From positions 4,918,912 through 4,982,911 of the forward strand of contig JASFXZ010000014.1 in the NCBI GenBank assembly GCA_032209605.1: a stretch of DNA of 64,000 nucleotides, given 5' to 3'. Source of the DNA: Mactromeris polynyma. Its lineage: Eukaryota > Mollusca > Bivalvia > Venerida > Mactridae. The translations under genes and the position numbers were made by a program. Below, piece after piece: positions 12,137 through 27,100 of this stretch. Below the pieces are notes generated by a model, which saw nothing but the letters and a program-made list of their open reading frames with translations, was not told the DNA's origin and did not search any database. How positions within the stretch are numbered: position 1 is the stretch's first letter; every line of letters starts with the position of its first letter.

Positions 12137-15100
12137 CTACAATAAAAAATATTTTAAATAAAATTGCAAATTAGTCACTCAATAATGCTGTGATGTGTTT
12201 AAAAATTTCAAATTTTGATATGTTACCTGTAGTGATGGTGTGATAATTGAAAATAATCGAAAAATCATCGCTAGACATCCGACATCGGCGACAATCGATT
12301 ATGCACTACAACAATCAATTATAATCTGAAATTAACATCCATATTAATACTAATCTGTACATAGAAATAAAAATAATTGTTTGTTAATTATTTCAGTCAG
12401 ATACAAATGTACCAAGTAAACATACAAAAACTGAATAAATTTATTGAATGATAAAATGTTCTTACGATATAAGAGTAATGTAAGAGATGTATATAAACTT
12501 GATTAAATTAACTTAACTGTTATCATTATACTTTTACTAAAAAAACTAAATATTTTGATTATTTCCAATTCGATTATTGATTATGAGTTTTTAAACCAAT
12601 CCAATAATAGATAATATGAAATTTAGCCCCATTTTAATAATTTTATTTCATAAAAATCACTAGATATACTGATCACTGAAATTATAGATACTTAGATAAT
12701 GCAACATCAACTAGTTAGATTTCTGAAACTATAAATACAACTAAAATGTGACAAAATTTGAAGTTACCAGGCACACTTACTGCAGAATGTATTTTTTAAA
12801 GAAGCAAAAAAAAGACATGTATACCATTACAATGATCATATTGTGATCAAGATTACATTGTATTCAACAATAATTTTTTGCACATTTTTTCCACTGACTA
12901 AAATACTCACTTTCTGACAATCTTGTTGCCACTGAAACCTCAGTGTCGTCAGGAATGTTCCAACCTTTTCCATCTTGAGATCTAAATGATCTTGCTGATT
13001 CTCTGAGATTCATTGGAGAGCCTGATCTCAACTACGATAAAACATATTCAAATTAATGCAGATATGAATTAATCCTAACAATGCCACAAATCAATATTGA
13101 CTGGACATAATAACCTTTCACATATGTTATAACAATGTATTGATGAAATAGAAAAATATCACATGGAAATAGCCTGGTTTTGAAAAAAGTTATGTGCAAC
13201 AAGACTACAAGTGCTGAGTGGGTGGAGAGTTGAGAATGTCACATGACAGATACAATATGGTGTAACAAGAAATGTTCCAACACTTGATTTCATGGAAGTA
13301 GCAAGCTTGTATGTAGCAATCATGGAAGTAGCAAGCTTGTATGTAGCAATCATGTGATATCAAGGCAGAACAAGTCTTATGTATTCTTTATGATACGATT
13401 ATTGGGGTTTTACTGTATTTTGCAAATGAGCTTACAATTATTTGGTCACAGATGACTATCCGCATACAAATTTTTGATTAATTTGAAGTTCATCAAAACT
13501 GCAAGGAATTTGGACTGTGGCCATTGGGGGCATATGGGTCTCCCAGAGCAAACACAGAATAAACCAATGAACTTCTCTAAATCAAGGTTCAAATCAAAAC
13601 TGGTCTATATTTTGCTTTATTTATATGTCAATAGATTTGCTTAGCTTTCACCCCTAGAAATGGACCATCAAATACCTTTTCCTTGTCTTGGCTGCCGTGT
13701 CCAGGCGTCCATGTTTTATTGCCTTCAAGAAATATATTTTCTCTGTCAACAGAAGCCTGTGGTGCTGGTCGTTCTCCACTTCTCACAGGGGCCGTGGCAC
13801 TAAATCTGGCCCTGAAAATAAATGTAAATGTCTTAAGAAACCCAATGAATGTAAAGCCACTCTTATTTGCATAGAAATAAATCAGATTGAGGGTGTATAT
13901 AGACCCAAAGGAGATTTCATAAGGTCATCTCCCTTTATATCTTCTAAAGTTCTCTCCCTATATCCATTCAATAGTATATATTATGCTCTATACATACTTG
14001 GACCACTCTCACTGCAATTCCTCCAATCAGCAACCTCTATTTCAACTGTCTATCGTATATACAACGGTCCATGAAGTTTGTGTGGTCTGAGTGGGATAGA
14101 CAATGTCGTCATGTGGTCTGAGTGGGATAGACAACGTCATCATGTGGTCTAAGTGGGATAGACAATGTCGTCATTTGGTCTGAGTGGGATAGACAATGTT
14201 GTCATGTGGTCTGAGTGGGATAGACAATGTTGTCATGTGGTCTGAGTGGGATAGACAATGTCATCATGTGGTCTGAGTGGGATAGACAATCTCATCATGT
14301 GGTCTGAGTGGGATAGACAATGTCATCATGTGGTCTGAGTGGGATAGACAATCTCATCATGTGGTCTGAGTGGGATAGACAATCTCATCATGTGGTCTGA
14401 GTGGGATAGACAATCTCATCATGTGGTATGAGTGGGATAGACAATCTCATCATGTGGTCTGAGTGGGATAGACAATCTCATCATGTGGTCTGAGTGGGAT
14501 AGACAATCTCATCATGTGGTATGAGTGGGATAGACAATCTCATCATGTGGTCTGAGTGGGATAGACAATCTCATCATGTGGTCTGAGTGGGATAGACAAT
14601 CTCATCATGTGGTCTGAGTGGGATAGACAACGTCATCATGTGGTATGAGTGGGATAGACAATGTCATCATGTGGTCTGAGTGGGATAGACAATCTCATCA
14701 TTTGGTATGAGTGGGATAGACAATGTCGTCATTTGGTCTGAGTGGGATAGACAATGTCGTCATTTGGTATGAGTGGGATAGACAATGTTGTCATGTGGTC
14801 TGAGTGGGATAGACAATGTCGTCATTTGGTCTGAGTGGGATAGACAATGTTGTCATGTGGTCTGAGTGGGATAGACAATGTCGTCATTTGGTCTGAGTGG
14901 GATAGACAATGTCATCATGTGGTCTGAGTGGGATAGACAATCTCATCATGTGGTCTGAGTGGGATAGACAATGTTGTCATTTGGTCTGAGTGGGATAGAC
15001 AATGTCATCATGTGGTCTGAGTGGGATAGACAATGTCATCATGTGGTCTGAGTGGGATAGACAATGTTGTCATTTGGTCTGAGTGGGATAGACAATGTCA

Positions 15101-18100
15101 TCATGTGGTCTGAGTGGGATAGACAATGTTGTCATTTGGTCTGAGTGGGATAGACAATGTCATCATGTGGTCTGAGTGGGATAGACAATGTCATCATGTG
15201 GTCTGAGTGGGATAGACAATGTCGTCATTTGGTCTGAGTGGGATAGACAATGTCGTCATTTGGTATGAGTGGGATAGACAATGTCGTCATTTGGTATGAG
15301 TGGGATAGACAATGTCGTCATTTGGTCTGAGTGGGATAGGTACTGGTTGTGACTGGTGTACAAAGATTTAATTTCGGAGTACACAGCCAAGGCCAGCTGA
15401 AGACTGTTGAGCTCTGGTAAACATGCAATGACTTCCTATATGTGTAAGTTGATATTGTTTTCAGAGGTAAGTGGTACTGAAGCAGCCCAAATATTTTAGA
15501 ATGGAGTCCTAAAATTCCTGATCTTGGATACTTACTGTCTCCCTTTTTTACTGGTGTCAGCTTTAAAGGGTTCACCATCAGAATCTGGAACACTCCACAC
15601 TGGCTGTCTCTGAAAGATGGTAAACAGATTTCTTTTATAAAACGCATTTTCCACTAAAATGATGTTAAAACATTTATGAAATTATAACAAGCCTTAAAAA
15701 ATGCAGGAGATTGTCAGGAGTTCTCTCCCTTTATTCCTCACGTAGTATACATGGACTAGTTTATTTAATATGTACATAATTATACTATAGAAGGGACAAA
15801 GGGAAAGAACTCTAGAAGGGCTAAAGGGAAAGAATGGATGAATGATATTAATCTTTAGAACTTGACAATTTGACAGACCATTAAAACAACCAAAATTTCA
15901 ACAAATATCACTGATTACCCATTTTCAAAAATGGAACGCTCAATTCTAAATAAATAAAAATTGATATATCCCCAATAGACAAAACATCTCATATTTAGAT
16001 TAAAATTAAATTTACCATTAGGGAAAGAACTTGAGTCCCTTCTAGAGTTAGCTCCCTTTATTCCATCTAGAGTTCTCTCCCTTTATCCCTTCTATAGAAT
16101 AAATTACCATTTATGCATACGTCTGACTTAAACATCTTTTATTTCTTGATTTATGTTAAAAAACCAGGAAATCACCTCAATAGAGGAAAATTCCCACCCC
16201 TCAAAAAAGGGGTCAGTATTTCAAAAAGATAGCAATAAAAAGTTACTCACTGGTCCCACAACTTGTGAAACACTTTCAAAATCATCGTCGGACGCATCAG
16301 GAGATAATTCAGAAAATCTGTTTGACCGAAATGACATCCCTGTGTTAGGCCTCTCAACATCAGATTCGTAATAATCCCCGAATGAACCTCCTGGCAAGGA
16401 AAACAACACATAATACAACAGGAGGGCCATGATGGCCCTATATCGCTTACCCAAGTACACTACCATTAGTATTTACGAAATAAGAATTCATATTTACCAA
16501 AAAATCAGTTGTTTTTATGAAATAATAATTAGTTTTTACGAAAAAATGATTTGTTTTTACCAAATAATAATTTGTTTTTACAAAAACTAATTTGTTTTCA
16601 CGAAATAATATTTTGTTTTTACAAAATAATCATTCGTAAAATTTGATCAAAATTTATCAAGTGGTTTAGGAGGAAATGTCGTTTATAGTTTCCACTATAT
16701 ACATATAGGGAACACGGCCACGCCCCTTGACAGAACTAAATAATTTATGCAATCTTGTAAGAGTACCACTAGACAAAACTACACACCACATATCAAAGCT
16801 CTAGACCTTAAGGTTTTAAACAAGAAGAATTTCAAAGTTTACACTTTTAAAATCTATTTTTAGCTCCTGTGACCTAATTATGCAGCATTTCATTGAATGT
16901 ATTAGAATTAATGCTCTGCAGACATCTTTTTAAAGAATGAGCCACTAAATGCAACCACTTTATGAAAATGTAACAAAGCATAAAAAATATGTAAAAAAAT
17001 TGAAAAGAACTTCATAAGATTGAGAGATCTCAAGAAACTACTTAGATGACAAGATGGACACTAAACTTAATATAGAAGAATGCACTACTTTCTTTTCCTT
17101 CTAGTCTAACGAAAATGTGATTTAAAGGTAAACATTGAATATACATTGGAAAGCTATATAAACAAAAAAAATAAAAAGCAGGAACACTTCAGTCCAGGAA
17201 ACTCCCTAGTCCGAACACTCTCCAGTCCATGAAACTCCCTAGTCCTAACACTCCAGTCCATGAAACTCCCTAGTCCTAACACTCTCCAGTCCATGAAACT
17301 CCCTAGTCCTAACACACTCCAGTCAAGGAAATTCCCTAGTCCTAACACTCTCCAATCCAGGAAATTCCCTAGTCCTGACACTCTCCAGTCCAGGAAATTC
17401 CCTAGTCCTGACACTCTCCAGTCCAGGAAATTCCCTAGTCATAACACTCTCCAGTCCAGGAAATTCCCTAGTCCTGACACTCTCCAGTCCAGGAAATTCC
17501 CTAGTCATAACACTCTCCAGTCCAGGAAATTCCCTAGTCCTAACACTCTCCAGTCCAGGAAATTCCCTAGTCCTAACACTCTCCAGTCCAGGAAATTCCC
17601 TAGTCCTGACACACTCCAGTCCAGGAAATTCCCTAGTCCTAACACTCTCCAGTCCAGGAAATTCCCTAGTCCTGACACTCTCCAGTCCAGGAAATTCCCT
17701 AGTCCTGACACTCTCCAGTCCAGGAAATTCCCTAGTCCTAACACTCTCCAGTCCAGGAAATTCCCTAGTCCTGACACACTCCAGTCCAGGAAATTCCCTA
17801 GTCCTAACACTCTCCAGTCCAGGAAATTCCCTAGTCCTGACACTCTCCAGTCCAGGAAATTCCCTAGTCCTGACACTCTCAAGTCCAGGAAATTCCCTAG
17901 TCCTGACACTCTCCAGTCCAGGAAATTCCCTAGTCCTGACACTCTCCAGTCCAGGAAATTCCCTAGTCCTGACACACTCCAGTCCAGGAAACTCCCTAGT
18001 CCTAACACTCTCCAGTCCAGGAATTTCCCTAGTCCTGACACTCTCCAGTCCAGGAAACTCCCAATCCAGGAAACTCACAACCAGACAAATTTCTTGGTCC

Positions 18101-21100
18101 CATTTTAGTTCCATCTATGTAGCATATGAAAAATCGCCCAGTCTGGATCCTTCCTACTGTGGGATCTGGATGATGTTTTCAGTCTAGGCTGTTACTTTAC
18201 ATATTTAACATAAACTCGCAAAACCACATGATATTTATGGCAAAAATAGGTCAGACAATCCGTATAATGACCAGAAATTTGAAGAAGCCATAGAAAATTA
18301 ATTGCTCAGGGGTAGATAATTAGATGTTATCATATACATTTCGTATATAGTAGGGCACAAAGTAAGAACAGGAACCAGGTGCACTAATTATGTAAACAAT
18401 GCTGTCAGAGCAATGGATTGATAATGTTGTGAAAACATGTGATAATAATCAATGTTTAGCGATTGACGACCCTTAACAATTAAAAGGATGAGAAGCAAAT
18501 GTGTGAACTACATATTGGGAGCATTCAAACTGTAAACTACTTGGACAAATGTTTGTTGATATTAATTTGACCAAATAACAGAGCATTTGAGTAATTACTG
18601 ATTAGTTAATCACTTTAATACTTATTAGAATAATTTGTCATACCTCATTTACTATATATTGATTATCAATGATTATGGTAATATTTATGTAAGGTTTCCC
18701 TTATAAACAATGAAGCATATTAAACTCTGTAGCTTTTTCTGCAACCAACATGTATACAAGAATAAAGCGTGTAGCCTACGAACACATGATGGAGAAGATT
18801 TCTCCATTCCATAATCCCCTCAAATATGAACTTTTGGTTTGTCCGAAGGGTGTTTGGATTAGGGAGGTTCCACTGTATATAGACTAGTTTTATTTCTGAC
18901 TCACAAAATATTAATCAAATCTGAAATGTGAATGGTTTCGTAAGACAAGGGCTAAGATAACTATAAATATGCCAAGATATTGCACTCATAAATCTATCCA
19001 ACTCTCTAAATTTAGTGCACAAATATTGCAGATTGCAATCAAACTTACCAGAAAGTCCCCCAGGTGAAGAATTACCAGTAAAAAGACTGAAAAGTGTGAG
19101 ATATAACCACAGTTAGCAAAGTGAAAATAATTCAACTATAGTAAATTTTCTCAGTGTCTTCCATTACAAATTTGGTAAATGATGTTTCCGAGTTTTTTGT
19201 TGCATTATTGGTTTATAGCCATTTTCCACCCTATTTTCAGAGATATACGGCAGTCAGTTAACCCAATTGGTTTTCCTGGAATTAAATATCAACCAGTACT
19301 AACTTGCCCTTCCACAAGCAATTGATGACTTCTCCATATGTATTAGAGGTGGTGGACATATGACCTTAGCCAAATGTCACCAAAGAACATGACCTACCGC
19401 ACCCAGGAAACAAACCCAGACCTCCCAAGTGACATCCCAGCGCTCCATTACCAGGGGTGGGCAAATATTTTAGGATAATAGCTATACATATAGCTAATGT
19501 TGTTTTGTTTATTACGTAAAGCCTAAATATAAAATATTGTACTACTGTATAGTAATAACATACTTGTATATTTTCTATACAAGTCCCATTAATAATAGTA
19601 CGGAAGGTCAGCTGACAATTATAAATGAGACTTTAATTTAAGCACAAGATGTATGGAAGACACTGATAGACTTGTTAGACTTTGGTGTAAGAGTCGCAAT
19701 GAAAGCTGACAAGCTAAGATTCTAATAATTAATTGGGATAAGTATTCAACAAAACATTGACTGACTTACTGTTTTCACCATTCACTGCCATACTGGAAAC
19801 AAATACATGGTGTAACAAAAGATGGCAGGTAAATTGAGCAGTTACAGTTAATTGATTCATAGATCAACTGTTGATTGTTTGATTTACTGATTGATTAATT
19901 TCTTGATCAATTGATAGATTGATGGTTTGACTGACTGATTAATGGTTTGACTGACTGACTGATTGATTTGTTGATCAATTGATAGATTGATGGTTTGACT
20001 GACTGATTAATGGTTTGACTGACTGACTGATTGATTTGTTGATTAATTGATAGATTGATGGTTTGACTGACTGATTAATGGTTTGACTGACTGACTGATT
20101 GATTTGTTGATTAATTGATAGATTGATGGTTTGACTGACTGATTAATGGTTTGACTGACTGACTGATTGATTTGTTGATCAATTGATAGATTGATGGTTT
20201 GACTGACTGATTAATGGTTTGACTGACTGACTGATTGATTTGTTGATTAATTGATAGATTGATGGTTTGACTGACTGATTAATGGTTTGACTGACTGACT
20301 GATTGATTTGTTGATTAATTGATAGATTGATGGTTTGACTGACTGATTAATGGTTTGACTGACTGACTGATTGATTTGTTGATTAATTGATAGATTGATG
20401 GTTTGACTGACTGATTAATGGTTTGACTGACTGACTGATTGATTTGTTGATTAATTGATAGATTGATGGTTTGACTGACTGATTAATGGTTTGACTGACT
20501 GACTGATTGATTTGTTGATTAATTGATAGATTGATGGTTTGACTGACTGATTAATGGTTTGACTGACTGACTGATTGATTTGTTGATTAATTGATAGATT
20601 GATGGTTTGACTGACTGATTAATGGTTTGACTGACTGACTGATTGATTTGTTGATTAATTGATAGATTGATGGTTTGACTGACTGATTAATGGTTTGACT
20701 GACTGACTGATTGATTTGTTGATTAATTGATAGATTGATGGTTTGACTGACTGATTAATGGTTTGACTGACTGACTGATTGATTTGTTGATTAATTGATA
20801 GATTGATGGTTTGACTGACTGATTAATGGTTTGACTGACTGACTGATTGATTTGTTGATTAATTGATAGATTGATTGATTGCTTGACTGACTGATTGATC
20901 AATTGATGGTTTGACTGACTGACTGACTGACTGACTGACTGACTGACTGACTGACTGACTGACTGACTGACTGACTGACTGACTGACTGACTGACTGACT
21001 GACTGACTGACTGACTGACTGACTGACTGACTGACTGACTGACTGACTGACTGACTGACTGACTGACTGACTGACTGACTGACTGACTGACTGACTGACT

Positions 21101-24100
21101 GACTGACTGACTGACTGACTGACTGACTGACTGACTGACTGACTGACTGACTGACTGACTGACTGACTGACTGACTGACTGACTGACTGACTGACTGACT
21201 GACTGACTGACTGACTGACTGACTGACTGACTGACTGACTGACTGACTGACTGACTGACTGACTGACTGACTGACTGACTGACTGACTGACTGACTGACT
21301 GACTGACTGACTGACTGACTGACTGACTGACTGACTGACTGACTGACTGACTGACTGACTGACTGACTGACTGACTGACTGACTGACTGACTGACTGACT
21401 GACTGACTGACTGACTGACTGACTGACTGACTGACTGACTGACTGACTGACTGACTGACTGACTGACTGACTGACTGACTGACTGACTGACTGACTGACT
21501 GACTGACTGACTGACTGACTGACTGACTGACTGACTGACTGACTGACTGACTGACTGACTGACTGACTGACTGACTGACTGACTGACTGACTGACTGACT
21601 GACTGACTGACTGACTGACTGACTGACTGACTGACTGACTGACTGACTGACTGACTGACTGACTGACTGACTGACTGACTGACTGACTGACTGACTGACT
21701 GACTGACTGACTGACTGACTGACTGACTGACTGACTGACTGACTGACTGACTGACTGACTGACTGACTGACTGACTGACTGACTGACTGACTGACTGACT
21801 GACTGACTGACTGACTGACTGACTGACTGACTGACTGACTGACTGACTGACTGACTGACTGACTGACTGACTGACTGACTGACTGACTGACTGACTGACT
21901 GACTGACTGACTGACTGACTGACTGACTGACTGACTGACTGACTGACTGACTGACTGACTGACTGACTGACTGACTGACTGACTGACTGACTGACTGACT
22001 GACTGACTGACTGACTGACTGACTGACTGACTGACTGACTGACTGACTGACTGACTGACTGACTGACTGACTGACTGACTGACTGACTGACTGACTGACT
22101 GACTGACTGACTGACTGACTGACTGACTGACTGACTGACTGACTGACTGACTGACTGACTGACTGACTGACTGACTGACTGACTGACTGACTGACTGACT
22201 GACTGACTGACTGACTGACTGACTGACTGACTGACTGACTGACTGACTGACTGACTGACTGACTGACTGACTGACTGACTGACTGACTGACTGACTGACT
22301 GACTGACTGACTGACTGACTGACTGACTGACTGACTGACTGACTGACTGACTGACTGACTGACTGACTGACTGACTGACTGACTGACTGACTGACTGACT
22401 GACTGACTGACTGACTGACTGACTGACTGACTGACTGACTGACTGACTGACTGACTGACTGACTGACTGACTGACTGACTGACTGACTGACTGACTGACT
22501 GACTGACTGACTGACTGACTGACTGACTGACTGACTGACTGACTGACTGACTGACTGACTGACTGACTGACTGACTGACTGACTGACTGACTGACTGACT
22601 GACTGACTGACTGACTGACTGACTGACTGACTGACTGACTGACTGACTGACTGACTGACTGACTGACTGACTGACTGACTGACTGACTGACTGACTGACT
22701 GACTGACTGACTGACTGACTGACTGACTGACTGACTGACTGACTGACTGACTGACTGACTGACTGACTGACTGACTGACTGACTGACTGACTGACTGACT
22801 GACTGACTGACTGACTGACTGACTGACTGACTGACTGACTGACTGACTGACTGACTGACTGACTGACTGACTGACTGACTGACTGACTGACTGACTGACT
22901 GACTGACTGACTGACTGACTGACTGACTGACTGACTGACTGACTGACTGACTGACTGATGGTTTGACTGACTGACTGATTGATGGTTTGACTGACTGACT
23001 GATTGATTTATGATTTGACTGACTGATTGATTGATTGATGGTTTGACTGAATGACTGATTGATTTGTTGATTGATTGATTAACTTGTTGATTGATTGCTT
23101 GACTGACTGATTGATCGATTGATTGGTCGATCCTATGACTGACCGACCACCTTACTCAGATCACTTGAAACAAATATCAAGGTACATAACCAACAAAACT
23201 GTAGACACAAACAGTATAAATAATTGACAACATTCTGATCTCTTGTGCTGTAATAAACTTAACAAAATTGTTCAAAGTCTAATTTTAAACCACACAACAA
23301 TTAGTATTTACTTTCAGTCAAAGCATTCTAACTAGGAGGAATAAGAATTTATTGATAAACTGGTAGTTGATTGTCAATATTTATTTGCCCAACTAATTCA
23401 ATTCCATACTGTACAGGATTTTTGAAAAGAAAAAAAAGAAACAAACAACAAAAACAAATGAAATATTATTGTTTCCTAGAAATCATTCATGACGGATAAA
23501 TCCAAAATTCCGGAAAAAAAACAACCCATTTATCTCCCAATAGAGATAAGGGCAAATTTTCCAATTGTACGAATTCAGTAAAACAACATCAATTTGAATT
23601 AAAGAGATATCATGCAAGAAATCCATATTTTTTGTCTTTTTTTGAAGAGGGACCTTCAGCTTGATCTTAAATAATTAAACAAAACCTTTGGTCAATTATG
23701 CTGCATTCACGTTCACAAATAACAACAAATTTTACCAGAAAATTCGAAACTCACAGTAAGGTGATTCTGACTTTTAATCGTGATACCGTATTTATAAACG
23801 ACACCTGTATGATAATATTTGTTTATGATAATATTTGTAAAAAAATACAAATAGTTATTGATGGATAGAGTTATTGATGGATATAGCTATTGATGGATAT
23901 ATTTATTGATGGATAGAGTTATTGATGGATATATTTATTGATGGATAGAGTTATTGATGGATAGAGTTATTGATTGATATAGATATTGATGGATGTAGTC
24001 ATTGATTGATAGAGTTATTGATGGATATAGTTATTGATGGATGTAGTTATTGATGGATGTAGTCATTGATGGATAGAGTTATTGACAGATAGAGTTATTG

Positions 24101-27100
24101 ATGGATATAGTTATTGATTGATGTAGTCATTGATGGGTATAGTTATTGATTGATGTAGTCATTGATGGATAGAGTTATTGATGGATGTAGTTATTGATAG
24201 ATGTAGTTATTGATGGATGTAGTTATTGATGGATGTAGTCATTGATGGGTATAGTTATTGATGGATGTAGTTATTGATGGATGTAGTTATTGATTGTTAT
24301 AGTTATTGATGGATGTAGTTATTGATGGATGTAGTTATTGACGGATAGAGTTATTGATGGATATAGTTATTGATGGATGTAGTTATTGATGGATGTAGTC
24401 ATTGATGGATAGAGTTATTGATGGATATAGTTATTGATGGATGTAGTTATTGACGGATAGAGTTATTGATGGATGTAGTTATTGATGGATGTAGTCATTG
24501 ATGGATATAGTTATTGATGGATAGAGTTATTGATGGATATAGTTATTGATTGATGTAGTCATTGATGGATAGAGTTATTGAGGGATGTAGTTATTGATGG
24601 ATGTAATTATTGATGGATGTAGTTATTGATGCATGTAGTCATTGATGGGTATAGTTATTGATGGATGTAATTATTGATGGATATAGTTATTGTTGGATAG
24701 AGTTATTGATGGATATAGTTATTGTTGGATATAGTTATTGATGGATATAGTTATTGATGGATACAGTTATTGATGGATACAGTTATAGATGGATTGAGTT
24801 ATTGATGGATACAGTTATTGATGGATATAGATATTGATGGATATAGTTATAGATGGATTGAGTTATTGATGGATATAGATATTGATGGATATAGTTACAG
24901 ATGGATTGAGTTATTGATGGATACAGTTATAGATGGATTGAGTTATTGATGGACACAGTTATTGATGGATATAGTTATTGATGGATATAGTTATTGATGG
25001 ATGTAGTTATTGATTGATATAGTTATTGATGGATATAGTTATTGATGGATAGAGTTATTGATGGATAGAGTTATTGATGGATATAGTTATTGATGGATAG
25101 ATTTATTGATGGATATAGTTAGTGATGGATGTAGTTATTGATAGATATAGTTATTGATGGATATAGTTATTGATGGATATAGTTAGTGATGGATGTAGTT
25201 ATTGATGGATATAGTTAGTGATGGATAGAGTTATTGATGGATAGAGTTATTGATGGATAGAGTTATTGATGGATAGAGTTATTGATGGATAGAGTTATTG
25301 ACGGATGTAGTTATTGATGGATAGAGTTATTGATGGATAGAGTTATTTTTGGATATATTTATTGATGGATATAGATATTGATGGATGTTGTCATTGATGG
25401 TGAGAGTTATTGAAAATCTGCTAAACTTAGGAAGCGTCAACAAAAACAATTTACAGTTACAACCAGAAATATTATTAGGGATCTGGGGTCATAGTTCCGA
25501 AAAATCCCTTTTTCAAACAGTGCTTTAGGGACCCTTTTTACAGCAATAATGATTTCTTACAAACACATTTCTTATAACTTTTGATTTTATAAATTATAAA
25601 ATAAATACAGCTATAATTGTATTATGTATATGGAACTATCAGAAACAAAAATGAATTAAGTTTTGTCACAGAATTTGGCAGTGTCGATACAACACTTACT
25701 TGATATTCAACTTGACATTTGCCTCCTCTTTTCTCTGACGTAAAACCTGAATAGAAAAGTAGATCATGAATATAAGAATTGAAATTACAATCAATCTTTA
25801 TTTTACAGACCGCCCTTAAATGTTCATTCAAAATTCATGGATTGTGACTGAAATCAAATTTGATCTGTATTTTATTAACCTATGCTTATGTGCCCACACT
25901 ATGAATTGAATCTTTTCATCCTTTAAAAAGATATTGATGGGAAACCAATTTTACAGACGGATGCATAGACGGACAGGAGTAGCACTTTATTCTCCTTCAC
26001 CACTCTTTGAATGGTGGGGACACAAAATGAAAGTGGAGTGCCCTAGACCTTGATGACACAGAACTGACTCCTGCTTGTGATGCAATCCATCATTATTATT
26101 TGTGTGAAGTGTGATTGGAATCTCTTAAAAATTAAAAGTTATTGTTGAGATATGAATATTTTCCAATAGTCAGATGAACTAGTAAACTAACGTTCAAACA
26201 GACAGCAGCCCTACAGGTTAGTTCAGGTAATAGAGTGCTTGACTGCCAATGTGAAGGTTTGTTTTAAAGCCTAGGTGATGCTGCATGTTCTCATTGACAA
26301 TTTGACAGGTCGTTTGTCCTCCTCTGATTCATGTGGGAACTGACCGCAGTAACTACCTGACATACCACAGAAAAATTACATAAAACTCCGACACAATAAC
26401 ACACAAGACAGACAATGTGATAACTAAATGAGCTGTTCCATGATAAACCTGTATTACTGACCAAAAAGCGCTCCAATACACCACATGGCAATGGCAGCGC
26501 TCCAATACATCACATGACAATGGCAGCGCTCCAATACATCACATGACAATGACAGCGCTCCAATACACCACATGACAATGACAGCGCTCCAATACACCAC
26601 ATGGCAATGGCAGCGCTCCAATACACCACATGACAATGGCAGCGCTCCAATACACCACATTGCAATGGCAGCGCTCCAATACACCACATGGCAATGGCAG
26701 CGCTCCAATACACCACATGACAATGGCAGCGCTCCAATACACCACATGGCAATGGCAGCGCTCCAATACACCACATGACAATGGCAGCGCTCCAATACAT
26801 CACATGACAATGACAGCGCTCCAATACACCACATGGCAATGGCAGCGCTCCAATACACCACATGACAATGGAAGCGCTCCAATACAACACATGACAATGG
26901 CAGCACTCCAATACATCACATGGCAATGGCAGCACTCCAATACACCACATGACAATGGCAGCGCTCCAATACATCACATGACAATGACAGCACTCCAATA
27001 CATCACATGACAATGACAGCACTCCAATACATCACATGACAATGACAGCGCTCAAATACATCACATGGCAATGGCAGCACTCCAATACACCACATGACAA

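Noticed and set aside
17154..18114. Open frames on both strands over the 33-bp array (up to 282 codons)
   Set aside because: The unit is 33 bp and stop-free on both strands; the array lies in a C8orf34 intron.
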